A stretch of 64,000 nucleotides of DNA. It comes from JAXMAR01 sp046350295. Lineage in GTDB: Bacteria > Planctomycetota > Planctomycetia > Gemmatales > Gemmataceae. This document shows positions 1 through 8,506 of the stretch, in pieces (within the stretch, counting starts at the first letter, position 1; every line of letters begins with the position of its first letter). The position numbers and the translations under genes are program-made. Below the pieces are notes generated by a model. It saw only the letters and a list, made by a program, of their open reading frames with translations, was not told the origin of the DNA and ran no database searches. Where the stretch lies: contig JAXMAR010000001.1 in the NCBI GenBank assembly GCA_046350295.1, positions 1 to 64,000 on the forward strand, in the 5' to 3' direction.

Positions 1-1298
1 AGCGCCCCCGCCGCGTTGGCGCGCGGGACCGCCGCGCCGAGAACGAACAGACCCAGCAGCGGTCCGAAGAAGGCGCCGGAAATCCGGATGATGATGTCGA
101 ACACGTGCTCGCCAAGGTACGGAGCGACCAGCGCCATGCCGATGGCGCCGGCGCCGAACGTGGCCGACAGGACCCGGCTCGCCCCCACTCCCGGATTGCG
201 TCCCGCCAGCCAATCGCAGACGACGAGCGAGGAGAGCGCGCTGAGCCCCGCGCTCATGCTCCCCATGACCGTGATGAACAGCCCCGCCAGGAGCAAACCG
301 ATCAGGCCGGGGTAGGGCAGCTCCGTCCGCACGAAGTGCATCGTCACTTGGTCCTTGCGCGGCAGCGCCGGGAAAATGCTCTCCGCGCCGGCCGGGTGCT
401 GCGCATAAAACGCGAAGATCACCGTGCCCAGCACAAAGAAGAGCAGACACACCAGCGCCGTGCCCACGCCGTTGACCGCCAGCATGCGCCGGCCCGCCGC
501 CACGCTCGGCAGCGACGCGTAGCGCTGCACCGCCCCCTGCGAGGCCACCGACACGGCCATGTAAACGAACAGCCCGAACGCGCACGCCGGCAAGAACGCG
601 GCCCGGCTGCTCAGGTCGAAGCGCACGTCGAACATCGCCAGCTTGTCATGCTCGAGCGCCAGACGCCAGACGCTCGCCCAGCCCCCTTCCACCCGCGCCA
701 CCGCCAGGATCAGAATCGCCACCACCACCGCCGCCAGGAACGCCGACTTGAGCACGTTCGTCCACACGGCGGCCTTGTACCCGCCCAGCGTCGTGTACGC
801 TGTCGTCGCGCCCCCGAGAACCACCATCGTCAAAACACGCTCCAGCTCGTCGAGCCCCAGCGCCACCTGCACGATCAGACCGACCGCGTACAGCATGCTT
901 CCCATCCAGGCGAGCAGGTACAGCCCCATGAGCAAACTGCCGCTGCGCCGCACCCGGCCGTCGAAACGCAGCTCCAGGTACTCGTAGGCGCTGGTGAGCC
1001 GCAGCCGGTGGTAGAGCGGCACGAACAACCAGCCCACCAGCGGCGCCACCACCAACGGAATGAACAGAATCGCCAGGTAGAGATGATAGTTGTCGTAGGC
1101 CGCCTCGCGCGGCAAACCCACGAACGACAGCGGGCTGAACGTGGCCGCGAACATCGACAGGCCCACGGCCAGCCAGTTCATCCGCCGCCCGCCGACGAAA
1201 TAATCCTCCGTCGTCTTTTGCGCCCCGGACACCCACCACCCCTGGGCGACCATCAAGACCACGGCGCCGCAACAGATCGTCCAGTCGAGGATGCCCAT
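1..1298 (-). CDS. Sodium:solute symporter (SSS family), 3' end cut by window edge
   Basis: Reading the minus strand from an ATG at 1298 gives an open frame of more than 430 codons that runs off the left edge, so the C-terminus is missing. It begins MGILDWTICCGAVVLM and continues with the typical SSS N-terminal pattern TTEDYFVGGRRMNWLAVGLS, the FAATFSPLSFVGLPREAAYD stretch and the GGYKAAVWTNVLKSAFL segment. About ten hydrophobic helices are visible, including GLIGLLLAGLFITVMGSMSA, where family members carry sodium-site Ser/Thr residues. SSS proteins are inner-membrane Na+-coupled transporters of sugars, amino acids or organic acids; the substrate cannot be told from this. No clear ribosome-binding site precedes the ATG. 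Long open frames on the plus strand here are shadows. Confidence 0.85.
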   Translation of the reverse strand, partial: MGILDWTICCGAVVLMVAQGWWVSGAQKTTEDYFVGGRRMNWLAVGLSMFAATFSPLSFVGLPREAAYDNYHLYLAILFIPLVVAPLVGWLFVPLYHRLRLTSAYEYLELRFDGRVRRSGSLLMGLYLLAWMGSMLYAVGLIVQVALGLDELERVLTMVVLGGATTAYTTLGGYKAAVWTNVLKSAFLAAVVVAILILAVARVEGGWASVWRLALEHDKLAMFDVRFDLSSRAAFLPACAFGLFVYMAVSVASQGAVQRYASLPSVAAGRRMLAVNGVGTALVCLLFFVLGTVIFAFYAQHPAGAESIFPALPRKDQVTMHFVRTELPYPGLIGLLLAGLFITVMGSMSAGLSALSSLVVCDWLAGRNPGVGASRVLSATFGAGAIGMALVAPYLGEHVFDIIIRISGAFFGPLLGLFVLGAAVPRANAAGA

Positions 1299-1475
1299 GA
1301 CGCGTCGCTACCTGGTCAAGCCTGGATCGAGAATGTCAACAGCCTATAGCCGCGTGCGTGCTTCGGCCCCACCAACCCGGCGCGTGAGCGAAGGATTCCC
1401 GTCGCCCCTCGCTCGGTTCCGACGCCGATAAGATGACGATGGAGAACATTCCGGCTGCCTCGAGTGAAAGCGGTC

Positions 1476-2708
1476 ATGTCCACCGCTGTGATGCCTGGCG
1501 ACGCCCTGACGCTGTTGCACGTCGACATGGACGCCTTTTACGCGTCCGTCGAGCAGCGCGACCGCCCCGAGCTGCGCGGCCGTCCCGTGATCGTCGGCGG
1601 CGTCGGCAACCGCGGCGTCGTCTGCGCGGCGTCCTACGAAGCCCGCCCCTTCGGCGTCCACAGCGCCATGCCGATCGCCACCGCCCGGCGCCTCTGTCCA
1701 CAGGGCGTGTTCCTGCCGGTGCGGATGCGCCACTACGCCGCCATCAGCCGGTCGATCCGCGACCTCCTCCTCTCCTTCACGCCCCTGGTCGAGCCGTTGA
1801 GCCTCGACGAAGCCTTCCTCGACGTCCAGGGCTGCACCGGCCTCTTCGGCCCGGCGCCCCGGATCGCGCGCACGCTCAAGGACAGGATCAAGCAAGAGAC
1901 CGGCCTCATCGCCTCCGTCGGCGTCGCCCCCAACAAGTTCCTCGCCAAGCTCGCCAGTGACCTCGGCAAGCCCGATGGCCTCGTGGTCATCCCCGCGGAC
2001 GGCGTCGCCACCTTCCTCGAACCGTTGCCCGTCGGCCGGATCTGGGGCGTCGGCGCCAAGGCGGAGAAAAAGCTGCACGCTTTCGGCGTGCGCACCATCG
2101 GTCAACTCGCGGCGCTGCCCGAGGCGGCGCTAGTCAATCAATTCGGCGCGATGGGCCGCCATATCTCGCGCCTTGCCCGCGGTCATGACGAGCGGACCGT
2201 CGTGCCCGACCGCGAGGCGAAATCGATCAGCACGGAGACGACGTTCGCCCAGGACATCGGCGATCGCGCCACGTTGCGTGCCTGGCTGCTCGATCTGACG
2301 GACCACCTGGCGAGCCGTCTGCGCCACGCCGACGTGCGGACCCGGACCATCGACTTGAAGATACGCTCCTCCGACTTCCGTACCCGCCATCGAACGCAAG
2401 CGCTCGATCAGGCGACCAACGCGACCGACATGATCTGGAAGGCCGCTATGGAGCTTTTCAACCGCGGCATTACGGACGATGTCCTTCCCCTCCGCCTCCT
2501 GGGCGTCGGCGCGTCCCGTCTCGCGCCGGGCAGCCACGTCCAGGGAGACCTCTTCGCAGCGCCCCAGCAGGAACGGCAAAAAGCGCTCGACGAAACCGTC
2601 GACGCCATCCGGGGCCAGTTCGGAGACGACGCGATTCAAAGAGGCGCCTTGCTTGGGAAGGTCATTCCCGATTTGCCCGATGCCGCCGCCGAGCCAGGCC
2701 CTCCTTGA
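1476..2708 (+). CDS. dinB: DNA polymerase IV (Y-family)
   Basis: Y-family translesion DNA polymerase. Near the N-terminus is the catalytic palm motif HVDMDAFYASVEQ (first metal-binding Asp), and about 90 residues later comes SLDEAFLDV with the second acidic pair. YEARPFGVHSAMP is the finger-domain signature, and SVGVAPNKFLAKLASDLGKPDG lies in the palm. A helix-hairpin-helix region (RIWGVGAKAEKKLHAFGVRT) and a little-finger domain with TETTFAQDIGD follow. Length of about 410 residues is normal. Three in-frame starts exist (GTG 1464, ATG 1476, ATG 1491); I use 1476 because it leaves a usual short leader before the first motif. Expected role is bypass of damaged template bases. The last residues are Pro/Ala-rich and show no obvious clamp-binding motif. 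Confidence 0.92.
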   Translation: MSTAVMPGDALTLLHVDMDAFYASVEQRDRPELRGRPVIVGGVGNRGVVCAASYEARPFGVHSAMPIATARRLCPQGVFLPVRMRHYAAISRSIRDLLLSFTPLVEPLSLDEAFLDVQGCTGLFGPAPRIARTLKDRIKQETGLIASVGVAPNKFLAKLASDLGKPDGLVVIPADGVATFLEPLPVGRIWGVGAKAEKKLHAFGVRTIGQLAALPEAALVNQFGAMGRHISRLARGHDERTVVPDREAKSISTETTFAQDIGDRATLRAWLLDLTDHLASRLRHADVRTRTIDLKIRSSDFRTRHRTQALDQATNATDMIWKAAMELFNRGITDDVLPLRLLGVGASRLAPGSHVQGDLFAAPQQERQKALDETVDAIRGQFGDDAIQRGALLGKVIPDLPDAAAEPGPP

Positions 2709-2783
2709 AGTCCCACCAGACGCCTCCAATGTTTTTCTTTGCGTCCTTGGCGCCTTTGCGAGAACCACCCGCGTTGCAAGCCC

Positions 2784-4685
2784 ATGGCACACTCCGCTTC
2801 TCAAGACCATTTTCTTCGCCTCGCCCGCTTGCTCGATCTCGAGTGGAAGGCGGAAGCGGAACAGTTCCAGGAGAGGCGCCGCCTCCGCCCGGAGCAGCCG
2901 GTTTCCGCACGCGGCGACTCGCTGCGCGCCCTCGTGATCGCGGATGAATCGTCCGGTCTGGGCGGACGCTGCATCCTCACCCTCTCCCGGCGCGATCGGG
3001 CCGCCCGCCTGCCCTTCCATCGTCTCGAACCCGGGTCGCCTGTCCTCCTCTCGACGGAGGACGGCAAGGAAAGCTGGCCCGCCGTCGTCTGCGAGCGCGA
3101 CGACACGTTCCTGCGGATCGCCCTGCACGAACCTCCGGAAACGGAAGCTCGCTCCGGCTTTCGCGTCGACCTGTCGGCGGATGAAGTCTCGCGCCAGCGC
3201 CAACGCGCGGCCCTCGACCAGGCACGCCACGCCCAGCGCGAACGCCTGGCGGAGTTGCGCGAAGTCCTGGTCGGCGGCGAACCACCCCGCGTCGGCGCGG
3301 TCCAGGGCTTACATCCCCTGGACGCGGCGCTCGACGACTCCCAGCGCGAAGCGGTCGCGTTCGCCTTGGCGTCCCAAGACGTCGCCGTCCTCCATGGCCC
3401 GCCCGGAACCGGCAAGACGACCGCGCTGGTCGAGCTCCTCCGCCAGGCCGTGCGCCGCGGCGAACGCGTGCTCGCCTGCGCTCCCAGCAACCTCGCCGTC
3501 GACAACCTCCTCGAGCGCCTGCTCCTTCATGGCGAGCCGGCGCTCCGCCTCGGCCATCCCGCGCGCGTCCTGCCCAGCCTCCGCGCCCACACGCTCGATC
3601 TCCTGGTGGAAGAACACTCCGACTCGCGGCTGGCGCAAAAGCTGACGCGCGAGGCCTTCGCCCTCTTCCGCCAGGCGAAACGTTTCACCCGCGCCAAACC
3701 CGAGCCGGGCGCCCGCCGCGAGCTGCGCGGCGAGGCCCGAGAGATGCTCCGGGACGCCCGCCGCCTCGAAGCGCAGATCGTCGAGCACCTGCTGAGCAGC
3801 GCGCGGATCGTTTGCTCGACCCTGACCGGGCTGGACGCGGCGTTCCTGGGCAAACAGGCGTTCGACCTTGCCGTCATCGACGAGGCCGGTCAGGCGACCG
3901 AGCCTGCCTGCTGGCTTCCTCTGGTGCGAAGCGGACGCCTCGTGCTCGCGGGAGACCACTGTCAGCTGCCCCCCACGATCCTCTCGCGCGAGGCCCAGGA
4001 AGGCGGCTTCGGCGTGAGCATGATGGAGCGCCTCGTCGCACGCCACGGCGCCGCGGTCACGCGCCGGCTCGACGTGCAGTACCGCATGCACCGCTCCATC
4101 ATGGCCTTCCCCTCGGCGCAGCTCTACGAGGGGACCCTCCAGGCCCATTCCTCCGTCGCCGGGCATCTGCTCTCCGGCCTGCCCGGCGTCGCGGCCGTCC
4201 CCCTCACGACCACCGCCGTGGAAGTGATCGATACGGCGGGCGCCGGCTGGGACGAGGAAATGGAACCGGGCGGTGAAAGCCGGCGCAACCCGCGTGAGGC
4301 CGATCTGGTCTGTCAGAAAGCACAGGCGCTGCTGGAGGCGGGAGTCTCGGCCAGCGACATCGCCATCATCGCCCCCTACTCGGCGCAGGTGCGCCTCTTG
4401 CGCGAACGCTTGGGGGAAACCGGCGTCGAGATCGACAGCGTGGACGGCTTTCAAGGGCGCGAGAAGGAAGCGGTCCTACTCTCCCTCGTACGATCGAATC
4501 CGCAGAGCGAAATCGGCTTCCTCGGCGACATCCGCCGCATGAACGTCGCAATGACCCGGGCGCGCCGCAAGCTGCTGGTCGTCGGCGATAGCGCTACCCT
4601 GTCCGCGCATCCTTTCTATCAAGCGTTCTTCGCGCACTGCGAGGAAACCGGCGCCTATCGCTCGGTTTGGGAAGAAGGAGCCTGA
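2784..4685 (+). CDS. SF1 DNA/RNA helicase, IGHMBP2-like (AAA_11/AAA_12)
   Basis: Superfamily 1 helicase of the IGHMBP2/SMUBP2 or Upf1-like type, about 633 residues. Visible motifs in order: Q-like region and Walker A in VLHGPPGTGKTTALVELL, motif Ia ACAPSNLAVDNLLERLL, Walker B as DEAG in AVIDEAGQATEPACWLPL, motif III LAGDHCQLPPTILS, motif IV-V YRMHRSIMAFPS and SVDGFQGREKEAVLLSLVRSN, and motif VI RMNVAMTRARRKLLVVGD. The N-terminal 190 residues are a charged wedge domain as in IGHMBP2. The start at 2784 (MAHSASQDHF) is preferred; the frame is open upstream but encodes low-complexity sequence overlapping a common intergenic fragment. The 75-bp gap after dinB allows co-transcription, which would place both genes in nucleic-acid metabolism. 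Confidence 0.88.
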   Translation: MAHSASQDHFLRLARLLDLEWKAEAEQFQERRRLRPEQPVSARGDSLRALVIADESSGLGGRCILTLSRRDRAARLPFHRLEPGSPVLLSTEDGKESWPAVVCERDDTFLRIALHEPPETEARSGFRVDLSADEVSRQRQRAALDQARHAQRERLAELREVLVGGEPPRVGAVQGLHPLDAALDDSQREAVAFALASQDVAVLHGPPGTGKTTALVELLRQAVRRGERVLACAPSNLAVDNLLERLLLHGEPALRLGHPARVLPSLRAHTLDLLVEEHSDSRLAQKLTREAFALFRQAKRFTRAKPEPGARRELRGEAREMLRDARRLEAQIVEHLLSSARIVCSTLTGLDAAFLGKQAFDLAVIDEAGQATEPACWLPLVRSGRLVLAGDHCQLPPTILSREAQEGGFGVSMMERLVARHGAAVTRRLDVQYRMHRSIMAFPSAQLYEGTLQAHSSVAGHLLSGLPGVAAVPLTTTAVEVIDTAGAGWDEEMEPGGESRRNPREADLVCQKAQALLEAGVSASDIAIIAPYSAQVRLLRERLGETGVEIDSVDGFQGREKEAVLLSLVRSNPQSEIGFLGDIRRMNVAMTRARRKLLVVGDSATLSAHPFYQAFFAHCEETGAYRSVWEEGA

Positions 4686-4775
4686 ACTCGTATGCAGGCA
4701 GCAGGTAGCAGGCACACTCCGTGTGCCGCAGCAACAGCGTCGCGGGCCGTGGCGCTGCGCCCATCAACGCAGCGC

Positions 4776-4818
4776 CTTCCTCTCCCCCGCTGCGGGGGAG
4801 AGGGGGGTGAGGGGCGCA
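4776..4818. repeat. Dispersed CTCTCCCC/GGGGAGAG repeat, copy 1
   Basis: Short inverted repeat of the form CTCTCCCCC-GCTGC-GGGGGAGAG followed by GGGGTGAGGGG, downstream of the helicase gene. Near-identical copies lie inside the tRNA array (28883, 30383, 31026), and a decayed one lies near 36150. It may act as a transcript end. The rest of the 4686-4858 gap shows nothing else recognisable. Confidence 0.7.
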
Positions 4819-4858
4819 GTTGCATTGGCAGCGCAGCAGTCAACACGGCGGTCGCATC

Positions 4859-5260
4859 TCACGACCCCAGCTTCGCCACCGGGGACAACGTGTGGGCGTC
4901 GCGAGCCAGGAGCCAGCGGCCGTCGGGCTGCTGGCGGTAGACCGTGAGCCGATGGCCGGCGAGCTGCATCGCTTCGCCGCCCGCGCGCGGGATCACCGCT
5001 AACGAATCCCGGCTCAGCGTGTAGGCCACCTCGCCGACAACCACGACGTTTTCCAGCTCGCTGATGCAATGGATCCGAGCCTGTTGGTGGGCAGCCGAGA
5101 AGCCGGGGGCAAATCCATCCCGGCCGACCGGCGCCTGGCCCGGATTGAGAAACACGACATCGTCCGCCATCAAGCTGAGCAAGCAGACAAGATCGCCCGC
5201 GTTGACGGCATCGATCCAGGTCGAGTGCACCGTGCGGATTGCGCGTTCATCCGGTTCCAT
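4859..5260 (-). CDS. SnoaL-like / DUF4440 NTF2-fold protein
   Basis: A 133-residue protein starting MEPDERAIRTVHSTWIDAVN at the ATG at 5260. The pattern of an N-terminal helix (TWIDAVNAGDLVCLLSLMADDVVFLNPG), a conserved Asp pair and a final β-sheet (HRLTVYRQQPDGRWLLARDAHTL) is that of the nuclear-transport-factor-2 fold used by SnoaL-like and DUF4440 proteins. These are small dimeric proteins that bind or convert hydrophobic metabolites; the substrate here is unknown. The frame stays open upstream to 5506, but that part is Arg-rich and lacks the fold. It is followed on the same strand only by the dispersed repeat at 4776. Confidence 0.75.
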   Translation of the reverse strand: MEPDERAIRTVHSTWIDAVNAGDLVCLLSLMADDVVFLNPGQAPVGRDGFAPGFSAAHQQARIHCISELENVVVVGEVAYTLSRDSLAVIPRAGGEAMQLAGHRLTVYRQQPDGRWLLARDAHTLSPVAKLGS

Positions 5261-5595
5261 CTGCAACCTCTGCCGCCGAACGCAACAGTTCACCCGCCTG
5301 GGCCGCTGCCAAGGGCGAGATGTCGCGAGAAACAAGAATGCGGACCCGGTCGTGGTGCAACCCCTGGTTCGGCGCCTGCGAACCCTTACAAGTTTTCCGC
5401 CTGCCAATTGTTCATCCAATCGCCGAAGCCCGGATGCCGCTCTCGTGCTACCCAAGCATGTCCAACTCCCGCGCCTTCCACTGGCAGCACTTCTGTCGCC
5501 GAACATTGTTGATCAACTAACCCGCTCTGCATAGTACCGCCCCGTCGTCACGCCTGCGTCGAGGCGGAAAGGGCAGGCGGAGCCTGCAGGCAGTG

Positions 5596-5620
5596 CGTTC
5601 CCAGGCGGAGCCTGGGAACG
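5596..5620. repeat. Palindromic intergenic repeat after the DUF1501 gene
   Basis: Perfect 10-bp arms CGTTCCCAGG and CCTGGGAACG around a 5-nt loop, directly after the stop of the minus-strand DUF1501 gene. A second, weaker palindrome (GCAGGCGGAGCCTGC) sits just before it. This hairpin has no T-run and looks like a dispersed intergenic palindrome. The rest of the 378-bp gap 5261-5638 holds no gene I can support. Confidence 0.65.
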
Positions 5621-5638
5621 AGGCGCTTTCAGCGGGCG

Positions 5639-7102
5639 CTACCCGCGCAACCCCCGGATCGGCTCCGCCATGTACACCGCATACGGCCGACCCGTCGCGT
5701 CGTGCCATTCAGCGTTGCGCGGGATGCCGAGGGCGTCGTAGATCGTCGCGGCGAAGTTCTCCGGCGTCTGCGGGTCGGCCGCGGGGTAAGCGCCGTTCGC
5801 GTCGGAGGCGCCGATCACCGCGCCGCCGCGGACGCCGCCGCCGGCGAACCAAGCGGTCTGCACCGCGCCCCAGTGGTCACGGCCCGGCGTCCGGTAGATG
5901 TCGCGCGCGATGTGGGAGATGCGCGGCGTGCGGCCGAACTCGCCGGCCATGACGACGAGCGTGCTGTCGAGCAGGCCGCTGGTGTCCAGGTCGTCGAGCA
6001 AGGCGGAGACGGCGCGATCGGTCGGCGGAAAGAGGTAGTTGCGCAGGCAGGGGAAGTTGTTGCCGTGCAGGTCCCAGGAGCCGAAGTTGCCCATGTTGAC
6101 CTGCACCATGTTGACGCCCGCCTCGACGAGCCGCCGCGCCATGAGGAGCGACCAGCCGAACGAGTTGTCGCCATAGCGGTCGAGCACGCGCGGCTCGGCG
6201 CGGCGCACATCGAAGGCGTAACGCACCTCCGGACTGGTCAGGAGCGTCACGGCTGAGCGGCGGACGCGCTCGAAGCCGGCCACTGCCGGCGCCGCTTCGA
6301 GCCGCCGCTGCTGGCTTTCGATGTGTCCAAGCAGGTTCATGCGGCCGCGGTGGCGTGGGTCGAAGGCGCCTTCGGGCAAGGTCAGATTGGGGACCTCGAA
6401 ACGCCAGTCGCGCTTGTCGCTCGGCTCCCCCTTGTGCAGGTCGAACAGGTACTGCGGAAACGCCCCCGAGTAGGAATGGTAGGCGTGCGGCTTGTCTGTC
6501 ATCTCGAGCAGCCACGGCTCGTGCCGGGCGCCCAGCATGCCGGCGAACTGCCCCGGATAGACGCCCGTGTTGGAGTGATAGATCTTCTCGGGGAGGATGG
6601 CGGCGCCCGGCCAGATGCCGCGCCGCGCCGTCATGGCGCCCGCGATGGCCGCGATCGACGGAAAGTCCGTCCCCTGCGGCCGGCTCGGCTGGAACGTGGG
6701 AGGCAGTTGCGACCGCCCCGTGAGCATCAGGTAGGTGGCCGCGTCGTGCCCGTTGTTGGTGTGCGTCAGCGAGCGGACCAGGGCCCATTTGTCGCTGCGC
6801 TGGGCGAGCATCGGCAAATGCTCGCAGATCCGGATGCCGGGCGTCCGCGTCGCGATCGGGTTGAACTCCCCTTTGAAGTCGGCGGGCCCATGCGGCTTCA
6901 TGTCGAAGGTGTCGTGCTGCGAAGCCCCGCCCGTCAAGAAGAGGAAGATCACGGAACGCGGCCTGCCCGAGACGCCAGCCGGGGCCGCGGCGCGCAACCC
7001 GGCGACATCAGCCATCGACAAGCCGAGCGCCCCGATGGTCCCGGCCTGCAAAAAGGCGCGGCGATCCGGAAGCGGATGGCGTGGCTTGGCCGATGATTCC
7101 AT
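5639..7102 (-). CDS. DUF1501 domain-containing Tat-exported protein
   Basis: A 487-residue DUF1501 protein of the alkaline-phosphatase/sulfatase superfold, very common in planctomycetes. It starts MESSAKPRHPLPDRRAFLQA, with a twin-arginine signal (DRRAFLQAGTIGALGLSMAD) implying folded export. Typical DUF1501 blocks follow: SVIFLFLTGGASQHDTFDMK, the SLTHTNNGHDAATYLMLTGR stretch, NMGNFGSWDLHGNNFPCLR and TLVVMAGEFGRTPRI. The start at 7102 is chosen because it sits just before the Tat motif; the extra upstream codons to 7159 are not family-like. DUF1501 genes are usually paired with a DUF1549/DUF1553 cytochrome gene, but here no such partner lies next to it. Function is not established for the family. 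Confidence 0.9.
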   Translation of the reverse strand: MESSAKPRHPLPDRRAFLQAGTIGALGLSMADVAGLRAAAPAGVSGRPRSVIFLFLTGGASQHDTFDMKPHGPADFKGEFNPIATRTPGIRICEHLPMLAQRSDKWALVRSLTHTNNGHDAATYLMLTGRSQLPPTFQPSRPQGTDFPSIAAIAGAMTARRGIWPGAAILPEKIYHSNTGVYPGQFAGMLGARHEPWLLEMTDKPHAYHSYSGAFPQYLFDLHKGEPSDKRDWRFEVPNLTLPEGAFDPRHRGRMNLLGHIESQQRRLEAAPAVAGFERVRRSAVTLLTSPEVRYAFDVRRAEPRVLDRYGDNSFGWSLLMARRLVEAGVNMVQVNMGNFGSWDLHGNNFPCLRNYLFPPTDRAVSALLDDLDTSGLLDSTLVVMAGEFGRTPRISHIARDIYRTPGRDHWGAVQTAWFAGGGVRGGAVIGASDANGAYPAADPQTPENFAATIYDALGIPRNAEWHDATGRPYAVYMAEPIRGLRG

Positions 7103-7246
7103 GAACGCCCCCGAAAAAGCCCCAATCTCTGCGTCCGGATTCACCTCGTAGCATAGCATGAAGGCACGGAGAAATTGATATGAAAAAGCCTCCGCACCGT
7201 AGAATATGCCAGCGGCCGATCCGACTGCTTGGAGGTACCGCCACCA

Positions 7247-8108
7247 ATGGCTTCGCCTTTGTCGCGATCGGCAATTGATGCGCTCGGCAAGCGCCTTGCC
7301 CGTGCTAGGGTCGCGGATCCCGTCGATCTACAACTCCTGTTTGCCCACCAGCGCGAATGTGTCGAAGCCCTCGAACAGACGCTCAAGGCGATTGCGGAAA
7401 CCGTCCAGAACGACCCACCGAAAGGGGTTCCTGTCCATGTGACCCATCGCGTGAAGACGGTGGAGACACTCATCGACAAGCTTCGCCGCGGCACGACATT
7501 GAGCCGCATGCAAAGACATCGTTGGCATTCGTGTCGTTGGGGACTTCGGCCTTACCGGACAGGATGAGTTGGTGAGCCGCCTCGTTCATCGATTTCCTGA
7601 AGCACGAGTGGATGATCGTCGGATCCGGCCCAGCCATGGGTATCGAGCGGTGCACGTTGTACCGAAGATCGGTCGCTTCTCGGTCGAAATACAAATTCGG
7701 ACCAGCCTTCAACATGCCTGGGCCAACGCAACGGAGCAGCTTGCGGATCAATGGGGCCGGGCGATCCGCTATGGTGGCGCCCCGACGGGCGCAAACGACG
7801 TAGAGGTAAGCCGGCGCGTGGACGCGTTGTCTCACTGGATGGAAGCCGCCAAATGCATAGGTGAGATCGAGGCGGCGGGGGAAGTAATGGCGGCCGAACT
7901 CGCAGCCCGGATTTTCCAGGCTCTCCAGGATGAGCCGGGCGCGGCGCCATCCAGCGTGGCCCAGCGAATTCGCGCGAGCGATCCTTCCATGAACCGCCGG
8001 GTCGATGAAGCTGGTCGAAAACTCCATTCCGTCTTGCGTGCGGGAGGACTCGAGATTAGCCTTGCCCTGCAAGCAGAGTTGGATCGAGGAATGAGGAGCA
8101 ACCAATGA
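7247..8108 (+). CDS. RelA/SpoT-domain (alarmone synthetase-like) protein, frameshifted
   Basis: The ATG at 7247 has a GGAGGT box about ten bases upstream. Frame 1 reads through VHVTHRVKTVETLIDKLRRG to about 7510; frame 2 then carries VGIRVVGDFGLTGQDELVSR and, further on, SHGYRAVHVVPKIGRFSVEI and QIRTSLQHAWANATEQLADQ. Removing one A near 7511-7515 joins them into one protein of about 286 residues with the full RelA_SpoT layout (R-K, D-x-x-G-x-R, G-Y-R-x-V-H, E-I-Q-I-R-T, H-A-W-A). Family members make (p)ppGpp or pyrophosphorylate tRNA (toxSAS). No HD, TGS or ACT domain is present, so it is a small stand-alone enzyme. The slip may be a real mutation or a base-call error. It overlaps the next gene by 4 bp. 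Confidence 0.75.
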
Positions 8109-8332
8109 CGTATTTTGTTTTGGCCTTTCGCCGAGGGCGCGGCGAGGTGATCGAGCGCCACGACTATTCGGTTGCCGAACGCGATCAGGCGTGGACGCTG
8201 CGTGACCAGCTCGCGCTGCGATACGCGCTTGACCCTGATGTTGAGGTCGTGCTCCTGGGAGCTGAGTCCGAGGCTGAACTCCGGAGAACGCACGGACGGT
8301 ACTTCGAACGCGTCGCTCCCACCCTTCCATGA
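8105..8332 (+). CDS. Small protein overlapping the RelA/SpoT-domain gene
   Basis: A 75-residue ORF starting MTYFVLAFRRGRGEVIERHD; its ATGA overlaps the stop of the RelA/SpoT-domain gene, which implies translational coupling. It has a β-strand/helix pattern, with a charged helix VAERDQAWTLRDQLALRYAL, then EVVLLGAESEAELRRTHGRY. I do not recognise a named family. Position and size fit a toxin-antitoxin partner or a dedicated regulator of the synthetase; the toxSAS neutralisers known to me are also small adjacent proteins. That role is inferred from context only. Confidence 0.6.
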   Translation: MTYFVLAFRRGRGEVIERHDYSVAERDQAWTLRDQLALRYALDPDVEVVLLGAESEAELRRTHGRYFERVAPTLP

Positions 8333-8382
8333 GTATGGCCTCTCGGCGCGGCCCTCCTGGGTCTGAGGCCCAACTACGGCAC

Positions 8383-8500
8383 GCCAATGCAAACAAAGAT
8401 AGCGCTCGGCCCGGATGTACAACCTTCTCTTCCCCACGACCGGTGGCGGATCGTTCATCTGGATTGGACGGTCAGCAGACCAATATGATTGCCTTCGACG
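8383..8500 (-). pseudogene. Remnant of the 3' end of a PQQ-like propeller gene
   Basis: Read on the minus strand, this gap encodes PPVVGKRRLYIRAERYLCLH. It closely matches the C-terminus of the PQQ-like protein encoded 2.3 kb away (PPVADGNRLYIRGERYLYCI), and the DNA match extends upstream to an NHIG/NHIA block. Frames are broken and nothing further upstream is kept, so this is a partial copy of the end of that gene. It sits just downstream of the WD40 gene, as the intact end at 10662 sits just upstream of it. Confidence 0.65.
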
Positions 8501-8506
8501 CTGTCT

